Shown here piece after piece: positions 44,123 to 53,018 of a DNA stretch of 64,000 bases. The DNA lies in contig JAYPQE010000003.1 of assembly GCA_038131795.1 (NCBI GenBank), positions 2,418,001 through 2,482,000 on the forward strand, written 5' to 3'. Position 1 is the first letter of the stretch. Every line of letters starts with the position of its first letter. Source of the stretch: Eutrophobius brisbanensis. Lineage in GTDB: Bacteria; Pseudomonadota; Gammaproteobacteria; Eutrophobiales; Eutrophobiaceae. Under the pieces are notes generated by a model that saw only the letters and a program-made list of their open reading frames with translations, was not told the origin of the DNA and ran no database searches. Position numbers and translations under genes: made by a program.

Positions 44123-44767
44123 TTGAGTAAATTCAGTCCAGAATATATTGTTGTAGAAGGCCCAATCGGTGTGGGCAAGACCACCCTGGCAAAACGTCTG
44201 GCGGAGACTCTGGGAACGGATTTATTACTGGAGGCCGCATCAGAAAATCCTTTTTTACCAAAGTTTTATGAGGACCCAAGGTCTTCCGCGCTTCCCACTC
44301 AGTTGCATTTTTTATTTCAACGCGTCAAACAGATCGAGGTGCTTAAACAAACCGATATGTTCAAGCCGGCCATGGTGGCAGACTTTTTGATTCAAAAAGA
44401 CAGCCTGTTTGCCAAGGTTACACTGAATGAAGATGAGCTGGACCTGTATTATCAGGTCTATGATCGATTGACTGTTGAAGTTCCTGCACCGGATCTGGTG
44501 ATCTATCTTCAGGCCAGCCCTGATGATCTAATGAAACGGGTATATGAAAGAGGCACAAGTTTTGAGAGGAACATTAAGGAAGATTATCTGCAGTCGGTCT
44601 CTGATGCCTATATCAACTTTTTTTATAACTATGATCAATCACCTCTTCTTATTGTCAATACAGCAGATTTCAACATCGCAGAAGGTAATGAAAGTTATCA
44701 GGTCTTATTGAATTATATCCAGGATCTGCGTCCTGGACGTCATTATTTTAATCCGCAAAATTTATGA
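44123..44767 (+). CDS. Deoxynucleoside kinase family protein
   Basis: 214 residues. P-loop EGPIGVGKTTLAKRLAE at residues about 8-24; the family DLxxxYQVYDRL and LVIYLQASPDDLMKRVYERGTSFE (lid with Arg) follow. It phosphorylates deoxynucleosides, most likely purine ones, from the family. The start is a TTG at 44123, six bases after folK; the stop overlaps panB by four bases. A kinase in this place between folK and panB is common in gammaproteobacteria. Confidence 0.9.
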   Translation: MSKFSPEYIVVEGPIGVGKTTLAKRLAETLGTDLLLEAASENPFLPKFYEDPRSSALPTQLHFLFQRVKQIEVLKQTDMFKPAMVADFLIQKDSLFAKVTLNEDELDLYYQVYDRLTVEVPAPDLVIYLQASPDDLMKRVYERGTSFERNIKEDYLQSVSDAYINFFYNYDQSPLLIVNTADFNIAEGNESYQVLLNYIQDLRPGRHYFNPQNL

Positions 44768-45561
44768 AAAACACCAATGCCATAAATCGTATTCTGGAAA
44801 TGAAACAGAGAGGGGATAAGATTGCCTGCCTGACGGCCTATGATGCCAGCTTTGGCAGACTGTTGGAGAATTGTGGTGTCGATATGATACTGGTAGGTGA
44901 CTCACTGGGCATGGTATTACAGGGAGAGAATGACACCCTTGCGGTTACTATGGATGACATGGTTTATCACACCAGGATGGTACGGCGCGGTATAAATAAT
45001 ACCCTGTTGGCTGCAGATTTACCGGCAAACAGTTATCTTGATCCGCAGATGACAGTTGATCATGCAAATAGACTGCTGGATGAAGGTGGGGCAGATATGG
45101 TCAAGCTGGAAGGGGGTCGCGAAATCCTGGACCAACTGAAGGCATTATCTGCTGCAGACATTGCCATCTGCGGTCACCTGGGGTTGCAACCGCAATCGGT
45201 CCACAAATATGGAGGCTATAAGGTCCAGGGAAGAGATCAGGGAGATGCCGATCGAATACTTGAAGATGCTGTGGCACTGGAGCAGGCAGGTGTGAAAATG
45301 ATTGTGCTGGAATGTATTCCTATGCAGTTGGCAGAGGCAATTACCCGTGCAATTAGCATTCCGACTATTGGAATAGGTGCCGGTATAGGATGTGATGGTC
45401 AGATCCTGGTGATCTATGATGTGATAGGTCTGTCGGGGTATATCCCCAAAATGGCAAACAATTTCCTGTCCTCTTCAGGTGATCTAAATAGCGCAGTTAA
45501 AAACTATGTCCAGGCTGTTAAATCAGGTGACTTTCCCACCAAAGCCCAGAGTTTCGAGTAA
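44764..45561 (+). CDS. panB: Ketopantoate hydroxymethyltransferase
   Basis: 265 residues. Pantothenate pathway enzyme that adds a one-carbon unit from methylene-THF to ketoisovalerate. Typical segments are KIACLTAYDASFGRLLE, LVGDSLGMVLQG, MVKLEGG, ICGHLGLQPQSVHKYGGYKVQGR and IPTIGIGAGIGCDGQILV. Full length. It is translationally coupled to the kinase gene upstream. No panD is present in the window. Confidence 0.95.
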   Translation: MKNTNAINRILEMKQRGDKIACLTAYDASFGRLLENCGVDMILVGDSLGMVLQGENDTLAVTMDDMVYHTRMVRRGINNTLLAADLPANSYLDPQMTVDHANRLLDEGGADMVKLEGGREILDQLKALSAADIAICGHLGLQPQSVHKYGGYKVQGRDQGDADRILEDAVALEQAGVKMIVLECIPMQLAEAITRAISIPTIGIGAGIGCDGQILVIYDVIGLSGYIPKMANNFLSSSGDLNSAVKNYVQAVKSGDFPTKAQSFE

Positions 45562-45608
45562 GTTCTGACGATAATCCAGTCGTAACGTATAATCGTTATT
45601 TTTCATCA

Positions 45609-46472
45609 ATGGATAAAACTATGCAAACCGTGAAGGATCTGACTGCATTACGCAGGGTTATCAGGGAGTGGAAACAAAAAGGGGAGTCAATTGCCATTGT
45701 CCCCACTATGGGAAACCTCCATGCAGGTCACCTGTCGTTACTGGAAGAGGCGCGACGACTGAGTGATCGGACCGTGGTGAGTATCTTTGTGAACCCTATC
45801 CAGTTTGGTAAGGGTGAGGATTATGAATCCTATCCCAGTACCTTGCAGGCCGATCAGGACAAGTTGCAGAGTGCAGGGCTGGATTTGTTATTCACACCAA
45901 ATTTGAAAGAACTGTATCCCGGCGGCATAGATGTTGATACCAGGGTCAATGTTCCCAAACTTTCAGACATCCTTTGCGGTGAATCCAGGCCAGGCCATTT
46001 TTCCGGAGTGGTCACAGTGGTCAGCAAACTGCTAATCAATGTGACACCTGATTATGCATTATTTGGTGAAAAAGATTATCAGCAGTTAATTATCATCAAG
46101 CGCATGGTGTCGGATCTGTGTATCCCCACAGAGATTATTGGCATGCCTATCATTCGCGAAGAGGATGGACTGGCAATGAGTTCCAGAAACTCCTATTTGT
46201 CAGCAGAGGAAAGAAAACTCGCTCCGGCCATCTATCAATCATTACTGAATGCTGATGAAAGACTAAGGCGTGGTGAAATGTGTTTTGAGGATATTAAATC
46301 ACAGGGGGTTGCAGAGCTGAAGGATGCAGGGCTTAAACCTGAATATTTCAGTATCCGCCGTACCGTAGATCTGGGTGAAGTCGGCCCCTCTGACAAGGAA
46401 GTGTCAGTACTCGCCGCAGCGTGGTTAGGTTCAGCACGGTTGATTGATAATGTTAAGGTGCTTATAAAATAA
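45609..46472 (+). CDS. panC: Pantothenate synthetase
   Basis: 287 residues. It joins pantoate and beta-alanine using ATP. Motifs: VPTMGNLHAGHLSLLEEA (HIGH-like), VSIFVNPIQFGKGEDYESYP, FGEKDYQQL and AMSSRNSYLS (KMSKS-like). It may start at 45609 or at the next ATG at 45621. It follows panB by 47 bases, probably in the same operon. Confidence 0.95.
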   Translation: MDKTMQTVKDLTALRRVIREWKQKGESIAIVPTMGNLHAGHLSLLEEARRLSDRTVVSIFVNPIQFGKGEDYESYPSTLQADQDKLQSAGLDLLFTPNLKELYPGGIDVDTRVNVPKLSDILCGESRPGHFSGVVTVVSKLLINVTPDYALFGEKDYQQLIIIKRMVSDLCIPTEIIGMPIIREEDGLAMSSRNSYLSAEERKLAPAIYQSLLNADERLRRGEMCFEDIKSQGVAELKDAGLKPEYFSIRRTVDLGEVGPSDKEVSVLAAAWLGSARLIDNVKVLIK

Positions 46473-46489
46473 AAAATCCCGGGGGTTGT

Positions 46490-46840
46490 ATGAATTTTGA
46501 AGAGATGTCAGATAGTGAAATTCTGGACATTGCCAATCCTATTATGGATAACCTGATCGAGGCATCAACAGAAATTGACCATGAAAGGCATATTAGAGAT
46601 TTTACTGAGAGAATGAAATCTATAGTAACCGAGGAATACTTGCAGAAGATTTGCGAAAAGTATCAAACAGAAAAAGGATATTTTTCAGAACGTATACCTG
46701 TCGCCGTTTTTAAACGACCAGACTCAGCAGTGGTTGTCTGGAAACAATTTTTCACCCGGACGAAAGGTGAGTATGATGCAGAGATGGTATTAGTTTATAA
46801 AGACGGTAAGTATCTGGTTGACCATGCCATGGTTTTCTAG
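46490..46840 (+). CDS. Small protein of unknown function
   Basis: 116 residues, no signal peptide. An acidic helical N-terminus (EEMSDSEILDIANPIMDNLIEAST) is followed by a second half of short strands (RIPVAVFKRPDSAVVVWKQFF; YDAEMVLVYKDGKYLVDHAMVF). The tail resembles the last strands of small alpha+beta folds such as NTF2-like proteins, but I do not recognise a family. It lies 17 bases after panC with a GGGGG ribosome site and is probably in its operon. Confidence 0.7.
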   Translation: MNFEEMSDSEILDIANPIMDNLIEASTEIDHERHIRDFTERMKSIVTEEYLQKICEKYQTEKGYFSERIPVAVFKRPDSAVVVWKQFFTRTKGEYDAEMVLVYKDGKYLVDHAMVF

Positions 46841-46900
46841 GAAAGTTGACAATATCTGCCAAAACCCCATACCCAAAGGTATTATGGAATACTGATAGAA

Positions 46901-47653
46901 ATGGTTGAAAACAATAACCCTACCGCCGTATTAATTATCATTGGTAACGAGATCCTCTCGGGGAGGACACGTGATGCCAACCTGTCATTTCTCGGCCAGC
47001 GTTGTGAAGAGATAGGCATCGACCTGGTGGAGGCGCGAGTGGTGAAAGATATAGAAGGTGAGATCATTGATGTGGTAAATGATTACCGTAGTCGCGTTGA
47101 CTATGTCTTTACTACCGGTGGTATCGGGCCTACTCATGATGATATTACCTCGGCATCAGTGGCCAGGGCCTTCGGTGTGGCCATAGAGCGCAATGCCGAG
47201 GCGGTGGATGCCATGGACCGATATTATCCTCCGGGCAAACTCAATGAGGCGCGGTTAAAGATGGCGGATGTCCCTGTAGGAGCGACCCTGATCGATAATC
47301 CAGTCAGTGGTGCACCGGGGTTTCAGATGGAAAACGTCTTTGTCCTGCCGGGCGTACCGTCCATTATGCAGGCCATGTTCAACGGGATTACCAATCGTTT
47401 AACAGGCGGCCTCCCCGTTTTGACCGAATCGGTTAAGACCGACATTACCGAGGGGACCCTGGCCCAGGGTCTTGGGAAAATACAGGATGACTATCCCGAT
47501 GTGAGTATCGGCAGTTACCCCTTCTTCAAGGCAGGCCTGTTGGGTGTAAACCTGATCCTGCGTTCTACGGATAATGATCGCTTGCAGGCGGCAACGGAGA
47601 AGGTGAGGGAGATGATTCAGAAATTAGGCGGTAGAGTATTTGATACTAAGTGA
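46901..47653 (+). CDS. CinA N-terminal-like / molybdopterin-binding domain protein
   Basis: 250 residues, a lone MoCF-biosynthesis (MogA-like) domain as in the N-terminal half of CinA, without the C-terminal amidase (PncC) part. Features: LIIIGNEILSGRTRDANLSFLGQ, VFTTGGIGPTHDDITS and VFVLPGVPSIMQAMF. CinA-type N-domains act on nucleotide repair (ADP-ribose), so either role is possible. The TGA stop falls inside a heptamer repeat. Confidence 0.88.
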   Translation: MVENNNPTAVLIIIGNEILSGRTRDANLSFLGQRCEEIGIDLVEARVVKDIEGEIIDVVNDYRSRVDYVFTTGGIGPTHDDITSASVARAFGVAIERNAEAVDAMDRYYPPGKLNEARLKMADVPVGATLIDNPVSGAPGFQMENVFVLPGVPSIMQAMFNGITNRLTGGLPVLTESVKTDITEGTLAQGLGKIQDDYPDVSIGSYPFFKAGLLGVNLILRSTDNDRLQAATEKVREMIQKLGGRVFDTK

Positions 47654-47713
47654 GGAGTAAGGTGTTAGGAGATGCATATCCAGACACCTCACTCCTAACT
47701 CTTCACCCCTCAC
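47650..47713. repeat. Inverted heptamer arrays between convergent genes
   Basis: Left arm on the plus strand: GTGAGGA, GTAAGGT, GTTAGGA (47650-47670). Right arm, read on the minus strand: GTGAGGG, GTGAAGA, GTTAGGA, GTGAGGT (47713-47686). The arms can fold into one hairpin with a 15-base loop. Stop codons of both flanking genes (TGA at 47651 and TGA at 47705) lie in the array. Confidence 0.88.
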
Positions 47714-48149
47714 GCTTTTTTACCATCACACTGTCCAGTAAACTTAAAACTACCTCACCATCCTGGTTGGTGAGAATGATTTCAAATGTGATGATCCCTC
47801 TGTCCGGCTTGGATCGTGACGCTTTTTTGTCAACATAACGGAAGCTGCCCGAAATCTGGTCTCCTGCATAGACGGGGCGTTTAAATCGCACTTCATCCCA
47901 GCCGGCTGCACCAATAGCAGCTTCGTGCCATGAGGCCTGATTGACGAAAAACTGTTTTATGCAAAGGGTATATTGTCCGGAAGCGATGATACCTTTATGT
48001 CCCATTGCCTTCGCCGCATCATCATCAACATGGATAGGTAAGCTGTCCCATTTTTTATTAAATTCCAGCATCTCTGCATAGTCAACGGCATAGGGATTAA
48101 ATTTATCCACCTCATCGGTATTTATATCTTCAAAATATTTTACTGACAT
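47703..48149 (-). CDS. MaoC-like hot-dog dehydratase/hydratase
   Basis: 148 residues, single hot-dog fold. The hydratase-2-like motif DDDAAKAMGHKGIIASGQYT supplies Asp and His near residues 42-53; VRFKRPVYAGDQISGSF is the common MaoC strand. Likely hydrates an enoyl-CoA. It is downstream of boxB on the same strand, but a terminator at 48254 separates them. The last residues (REG) come from heptamer repeat DNA. Confidence 0.82.
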   Translation of the reverse strand: MSVKYFEDINTDEVDKFNPYAVDYAEMLEFNKKWDSLPIHVDDDAAKAMGHKGIIASGQYTLCIKQFFVNQASWHEAAIGAAGWDEVRFKRPVYAGDQISGSFRYVDKKASRSKPDRGIITFEIILTNQDGEVVLSLLDSVMVKKREG

Positions 48150-48253
48150 TGGATGAAAACTCTCTTAAGGAATAGGACATATGAATATTATATTAACTGG
48201 CATTGTAATGTATTGAGGACTTATCGTTAAAGGCAAAGTCATCTTACGGACAT

Positions 48254-48287
48254 AAAAAAAGGGCTGAGATAAATCAGCCCTTTTTAT
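48254..48287. terminator. Terminator after boxB
   Basis: GGGCTGA-gataaa-TCAGCCC (48261-48280) with an A-run on the left and a T-run on the right; on the minus strand the boxB transcript would end at the run of U. It lies 24 bases beyond the boxB stop. Confidence 0.88.
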
Positions 48288-48310
48288 TTAACTTGAAAGA
48301 TTTTTACAAA

Positions 48311-49759
48311 TTACGCAGCGAGTTTTACGTACTCAAAATCTCCTTGTTGACCATTGATACCGGCTTTGGGTGGCGCTATCCAGTTGGCAAACTCACCCGG
48401 CTCGGTCCTTTCTGTCATCAGTGAGAGGATGTATTCCAGGTCTTCATCGGCGGGCAGCCATTCCTTTTGACGGTTGTTCCAGTCGGCTTCGCTAATGATG
48501 TCGCCAGTTGGGGTAACAAAATCTTCAGCATAATCGCCGATTCTTCGGTTGAATGCCTTGTGAGGCAGTGCCAGTTTAAAGTCTATGCCAAAGTTACCAA
48601 TGACTTTATTCCAGGTTTCCACCACCTGTCTGCAGTCGTTGAGATAATCGTCAGCCAGTCGACCATTAACGGCATTGATAGCAGGCTCATTGACCAGTTC
48701 ATATTTGCCGTTCACATTGCGAAGGATCGGATAGGTATCATTTACAAGTTGATGATCATCGTCGATCATGGGTTCGTGGAACCTGCCTTTCAGGCTGGCA
48801 TTGAAGGCATTGGCGGCGTTGGTTGAGATCTCTGAACCAAACAGGTCCAGTGTGACTGAGACATGGAAATTCATTTTTCTCTGTATGGTGGGCAGATCGA
48901 TTACGCCATGTTTGCGGACTTCGCTGATGGCAAACGGATCGGTGATGTTATTTTCTTTCATCACTTCACAGGTCCTTTGAATAACACGTTCCACACCGGT
49001 ACGTCCGACAAACATATGATGGCCTTCTTCTGTGAGCATGAAGCGGGTGGTCCGTGCCAGCGGATCAAAGCCTGAATTCGCAAGGGCTTCCAGCTGCATC
49101 TTGCCATCACGATCAGTAAAGGTTGTAAACATGTAGAAAGACAACCAGTCAGGGGTGTCTTCGTTAAATGCACCTAGAATTCTTGGTTTGTCCTGATCGC
49201 CAGAACGACGCTGCAGTAATAATTCAGCTTCTTCTCTACCATCCCTGCCAAAATATTTATGCAGGAGGTAAACCATTGCCCACAGGTGCCTGCCTTCTTC
49301 CACATTTACCTGGAAGAGATTACGCATGTCGTACAGCGATGGTGCAGTCTTACCCAAGAAGCGTTGCTGCTCCACAGAGGCGGGTTCGGTATCGCCCTGA
49401 ACCACGATGAGCCTTCTCAGCATTGAGCGGTATTCACCCGGGACGTCCTGCCAGACGGGTTGACCCTTATGTTGTCCAAAGGGAATCTTTCTGCCTTCTT
49501 CCTGGGGGGCCAGGAGAATACCCCAGCGGTATTCCGGCATTTTAACGTAGCCGAATTTTGCCCAACCTTCAGGGTCAACTCCAACGGCTGTCCGTAAATA
49601 CACTTCAAAATCCTGAAAACCATTTGGCCCCATGTCCATCCACCACTTGATGAAGTTGGGATGCCATTCTTCCAGTGCGCGTTTTAATTTATTGTCGGAT
49701 GCTAAATCCACGTTGTTCGGGATTAATGAATCGTAATCTACTTTATCTAATGTGCTCAT
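48311..49759 (-). CDS. boxB: Benzoyl-CoA 2,3-epoxidase, oxygenase subunit BoxB
   Basis: 482 residues, close to known BoxB (about 475). It uses a di-iron centre and O2 to epoxidise benzoyl-CoA. Conserved stretches are EWHPNFIKWWMDMGP, VEEGRHLWAMVYLLH (Glu and His of the ferritin-like helices) and TEEGHHMFVGRTGV (E-x-x-H). The start is two bases after the boxC stop. The partner reductase BoxA is not in the window. Confidence 0.95.
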   Translation of the reverse strand: MSTLDKVDYDSLIPNNVDLASDNKLKRALEEWHPNFIKWWMDMGPNGFQDFEVYLRTAVGVDPEGWAKFGYVKMPEYRWGILLAPQEEGRKIPFGQHKGQPVWQDVPGEYRSMLRRLIVVQGDTEPASVEQQRFLGKTAPSLYDMRNLFQVNVEEGRHLWAMVYLLHKYFGRDGREEAELLLQRRSGDQDKPRILGAFNEDTPDWLSFYMFTTFTDRDGKMQLEALANSGFDPLARTTRFMLTEEGHHMFVGRTGVERVIQRTCEVMKENNITDPFAISEVRKHGVIDLPTIQRKMNFHVSVTLDLFGSEISTNAANAFNASLKGRFHEPMIDDDHQLVNDTYPILRNVNGKYELVNEPAINAVNGRLADDYLNDCRQVVETWNKVIGNFGIDFKLALPHKAFNRRIGDYAEDFVTPTGDIISEADWNNRQKEWLPADEDLEYILSLMTERTEPGEFANWIAPPKAGINGQQGDFEYVKLAA

Positions 49760-49761
49760 AG

Positions 49762-51453
49762 TTATACCCTCTTGTTGTCGTATTCAGGTCGTGCTCCGGT
49801 ACCATATTTTTTCAAGGCACCCTTATCACTGACTGCATTAGGACGCTGAAAAATCCAGTTTTGCCAGGCGGTTAATCTACCGAAAATCTTGGTCTCCAGG
49901 GTTTCAGGACCTGCAAAACGCAGGTTGGCTTCCATCCCCGTGAGTGCATCCGGTGAATAACTGGCCCGCTCTTCATCCAGCAGACGAATCTCATCATCCC
50001 AGTCCAGATCATCCGGAATGAGTGTGACCAGTCCGCAATCCAATGCTGCCGTGGCATCAAGATCTTTGTTTATTAGACCCTTTGCTCGCTCCAATGTTTC
50101 CGGCTCACCAAGAAATCGTGTTTCCAATCTGGTCAATCCGTTGGACATTGGGAAGGGACCAAAATTGGATTGGGTCAGACGAATGGTGGGTGCCGGGGCA
50201 TCGTTACCGTCCAGCTGTCCGTCCAGCATATAGATTCGATCGGCGGCAAACAAGATTTCTGCAATAAATCCTGTAAAGCAACTGCCTTGTTCAACCAGGG
50301 CAAACCCGGTACGTGATGTCAGATCAATGCGTTTTAACGTGCGTTTTATGTATTGCAGTATTTCGTTAATCAGCCAGTTGCCCGCATGTTTATGCAGGAA
50401 AGCATCGTAAGAACTAACAATATCGTGATCACCGGATGATTTGTAATTGATTGTCCCGATAGTAGGTTCGTTAAAACGCAGATGCAATATGGCATCATCC
50501 AGCTCCCTGGCTAATGCCAGTGGCCAGAATGAATCACCCTGTTCCAGGGCATTGTCCAGGATGTCTGTACAGGCTTCAGCCGGTGTCTTAACAGTAAGAG
50601 TGGCGTTATTTAATTTGCGGTCAATCTCCAGGGTGACATAACGGTATGTCATGCCGTCTTCGGTTTCCTCCCTCTCAATCCTGCTTAATGAAACCCCTGG
50701 GACATTATCCGGGCGTTTAGAGGTGGCAGCCATTTCCATGGCCCGTTCCTGTACACGGTCCTGGAACTTAGAGCGTGGGACGATTTCGTCCACCAGGCGC
50801 CAGTCAACCGAACGTTGGCCCTTGATACCTTCCTCCAGGGTACAGAAGATGTCTGCATGGTCACGTCTTACTTTGCGCTTGTCCACCACCCGTGTCAGGC
50901 CACCGGTACCAGGGAGTACCGCAAGCAATGGGACTTCGGGCAGTGACACAGCGGCATTGCCATCATCCATTAACAGGATATAATCGTTGGCCAGGGCCAG
51001 TTCATATCCGCCACCAGCAGCGACCCCGTTGATTACGCACAGGAACTTCTGATCGGAAAAATTGCTGGCATCTTCAATGGAATTTCTGGTTTCATTGGTG
51101 AATTTACAGAAATTGACCTTATGGCCATGGGTGGATGAACCCAGCATGCGAATATTGGCACCGGCACAGAATATATTTTCTTTTGCAGAGCGCATAATCA
51201 CGGTCTTGACTTCCGGGTGCTCAAAGCGCAGACGTTGGATGGCATCATACAATTCGATATCCACACTGATATCGTAGGAATTGAGTTTTAATTGATAGCC
51301 GTCAAACGCAGTCTGATTTTCGTCAACATCCATGATTAATTCGGCAACCGGACCATTAAACGTGAGTTTCCAGTGGTGAAATTGGTCAGGCTGGGTACGA
51401 AAATCCAGGCGGGTAGATTCAGAATTTCTATTATTATCAACTTTATCAAGCAT
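49762..51453 (-). CDS. boxC: Benzoyl-CoA-dihydrodiol (2,3-epoxybenzoyl-CoA) lyase BoxC
   Basis: 563 residues, crotonase superfamily, the usual length for BoxC. It opens the epoxide ring with loss of formate. It begins with DFRTQPDQFHHWKLTFNG; the oxyanion region VINGVAAGGGYELALAND lies near residue 145, and a second crotonase half is present (EQGSCFTGFIAEILFAADRI). It is the first gene of the boxCB transcript; the 85-base gap to boxR holds the operator. Confidence 0.95.
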   Translation of the reverse strand: MLDKVDNNRNSESTRLDFRTQPDQFHHWKLTFNGPVAELIMDVDENQTAFDGYQLKLNSYDISVDIELYDAIQRLRFEHPEVKTVIMRSAKENIFCAGANIRMLGSSTHGHKVNFCKFTNETRNSIEDASNFSDQKFLCVINGVAAGGGYELALANDYILLMDDGNAAVSLPEVPLLAVLPGTGGLTRVVDKRKVRRDHADIFCTLEEGIKGQRSVDWRLVDEIVPRSKFQDRVQERAMEMAATSKRPDNVPGVSLSRIEREETEDGMTYRYVTLEIDRKLNNATLTVKTPAEACTDILDNALEQGDSFWPLALARELDDAILHLRFNEPTIGTINYKSSGDHDIVSSYDAFLHKHAGNWLINEILQYIKRTLKRIDLTSRTGFALVEQGSCFTGFIAEILFAADRIYMLDGQLDGNDAPAPTIRLTQSNFGPFPMSNGLTRLETRFLGEPETLERAKGLINKDLDATAALDCGLVTLIPDDLDWDDEIRLLDEERASYSPDALTGMEANLRFAGPETLETKIFGRLTAWQNWIFQRPNAVSDKGALKKYGTGARPEYDNKRV

Positions 51454-51458
51454 TATAT

Positions 51459-51508
51459 TGCATATCCTGTAGATTTATTTGTAACATCTTGCATAATAAT
51501 GTATTATT
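51459..51508. promoter_or_regulatory. Likely BoxR operator and divergent promoter region
   Basis: Three TGYA half-sites sit exactly 10 bases apart: TGTA at 51480, TGCA at 51490, TGTA at 51500, each with a 6-base spacer. A fourth pair, TGCA-N5-TGTA, lies at 51459-51471. BoxR/BzdR regulators are reported to bind TGCA-N6-TGCA. AATAAT-GT-ATTATT (51495-51508) forms a small palindrome over the last half-site. Confidence 0.65.
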
Positions 51509-51538
51509 TAGACTATTACAACCCCATCGGTATTAATA

Positions 51539-52420
51539 ATGCACAACGACGATAGTACAGCAGCAGAAAGCAATCTGGAATTACTTCGTATAGGAGAAAA
51601 CGTCCGCCAATTAAGAAAGTCCAAAGGTATGTCCCGTCGTGCCCTGTCTGAGGTTTCAAAAGTATCCGAGCGTCATCTGGCGCAGCTGGAAACGGGTAAG
51701 GGAAATATCTCAGTTGTCTTGCTGTCCCGTATATCCAAGGCCCTGGGGACACAGCTTTCAGCCTTGTTTGGGCGGGTGCTGAATTCGGCGAATATGGAAA
51801 CAGAGTTGATCAGTAATATGGTTGCGCAGATAGATCCCGAAGAGAGACAACGTGCATTACAAATGCTGATAGACCAGTTTGTGAAGGTAAGTCATCAAAA
51901 GCGCAGGTTGGCTTTAGTGGGATTACGAGGTGCGGGTAAATCCACCCTGGGCAGTATGCTGGCGGACAAATACCAGATTCCTTTCATTCGTTTAGCTCAG
52001 GAAGTTGAGAAGCTTGCCGGGATGAATGTCTCAGAGATATTTTCCCTGTCTGGAGAGGAGTCTTACCGCCGCCTGGAACAAAAGGCATTAGTGAATGCCC
52101 TGCAGCAGTATGAAGAATGTATTATCGAGACAGGCGGCAGTCTGGTGACTGATCTGAATATGCTAAACCTGATGCTCAAGTCCTGTTATGTCGTGTGGTT
52201 GAATGCAACGCCGGAAGACCATATGCAACGCGTTATTGCCCAGGGGGACATGCGTCCAATTCAAAATAATGATGATGCCATGTCTGAATTACGCAGGATT
52301 TTGCAAGAGCGAGAGACGCTTTACAGGCAGGCCCACGCAGAAATATTTACCTCAGGTAAATCAGTGGAAGAGTGTGTTGAGGTATTATCCAACTATTTTC
52401 CAAAGCAAATAAACAACTAA
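51539..52420 (+). CDS. boxR: BoxR-type repressor (XRE helix-turn-helix plus shikimate-kinase-like domain)
   Basis: 293 residues. The N-terminal XRE domain (about 18-75) reads RQLRKSKGMSRRALSEVSKVSERHLAQLETGKG. A linker leads to the C-terminal shikimate-kinase-like domain (about 120-290) with P-loop GLRGAGKSTLG. In BzdR/BoxR this domain senses benzoyl-CoA and has no known kinase role. It is divergent from boxC and is likely the repressor of that operon. Confidence 0.93.
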   Translation: MHNDDSTAAESNLELLRIGENVRQLRKSKGMSRRALSEVSKVSERHLAQLETGKGNISVVLLSRISKALGTQLSALFGRVLNSANMETELISNMVAQIDPEERQRALQMLIDQFVKVSHQKRRLALVGLRGAGKSTLGSMLADKYQIPFIRLAQEVEKLAGMNVSEIFSLSGEESYRRLEQKALVNALQQYEECIIETGGSLVTDLNMLNLMLKSCYVVWLNATPEDHMQRVIAQGDMRPIQNNDDAMSELRRILQERETLYRQAHAEIFTSGKSVEECVEVLSNYFPKQINN

Positions 52421-52442
52421 TCAATTAAAGCAGGTAACAGTC

Positions 52443-52919
52443 ATGAGCGAAATTTCACGGGAAGATTTACAGGAACTTATCAGTCCGGTCATTAGTTTTA
52501 TTGGAAACAAGACAGTGGATACCCAGCTGGAAACTGAACTGAATACAGAATTCCCCGCAGACTCGGCAGTTTACCAGTCCATAAAACAGGCCTGTCACGA
52601 TGCCATAAAGGCGGGCTGGATGTGTAAATATGAGGCCGATGGCATCCGCTTTGGCAGGGTGCTTAAACCCAGTGATGAATTGAACGGATTTAGTGTAGAT
52701 GTGGTGGATATGAAAGATATACGTGGACCACATCACCGCCACCCCAATGGTGAGATTGATATGGTGATGCCCATAGATACCGATGCAAAATTTGATGGGA
52801 AAGGGGCAGGCTGGAAAGTCTATCAGGCAGGAACCGCCCATTATCCCTCGGTGGTTGGTGGGCGTGCATTGGTATTGTACCTGTTGCCTGATGGCGTAAT
52901 AGAGTTTACAGGTAAGTAA
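52443..52919 (+). CDS. DUF4863 protein, cupin-like, box-cluster associated
   Basis: 158 residues. Recognised as DUF4863 by MSEISREDLQELISPVI, the DIRGPHHRHPNGEIDMVMP segment (His-rich, cupin-like metal site) and the YPSVVGGRALVLYLLPDG end. Some relatives are called 4-hydroxylaminobenzoate lyase; whether this copy has such activity is open. It starts 22 bases after boxR and so probably shares its transcript. Confidence 0.8.
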   Translation: MSEISREDLQELISPVISFIGNKTVDTQLETELNTEFPADSAVYQSIKQACHDAIKAGWMCKYEADGIRFGRVLKPSDELNGFSVDVVDMKDIRGPHHRHPNGEIDMVMPIDTDAKFDGKGAGWKVYQAGTAHYPSVVGGRALVLYLLPDGVIEFTGK

Positions 52920-52928
52920 GTATTCACA

Positions 52929-52942
52929 TTGATTTAGGTCAA
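52929..52942. promoter_or_regulatory. FNR/ANR-type box before the universal stress gene
   Basis: TTGATTTAGGTCAA fits TTGAT-N4-ATCAA with one mismatch. A TATAAT at 52982-52987 would put the box centre about 58 bases before the transcription start, near the class I position. Confidence 0.6.
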
Positions 52943-53018
52943 CAAGCCGTTGGTCTGGCTATCAAATATTGTCAGTGGACTTATAATAAATAAATCATAA
53001 CCAACCAGGGGGTGCCAG

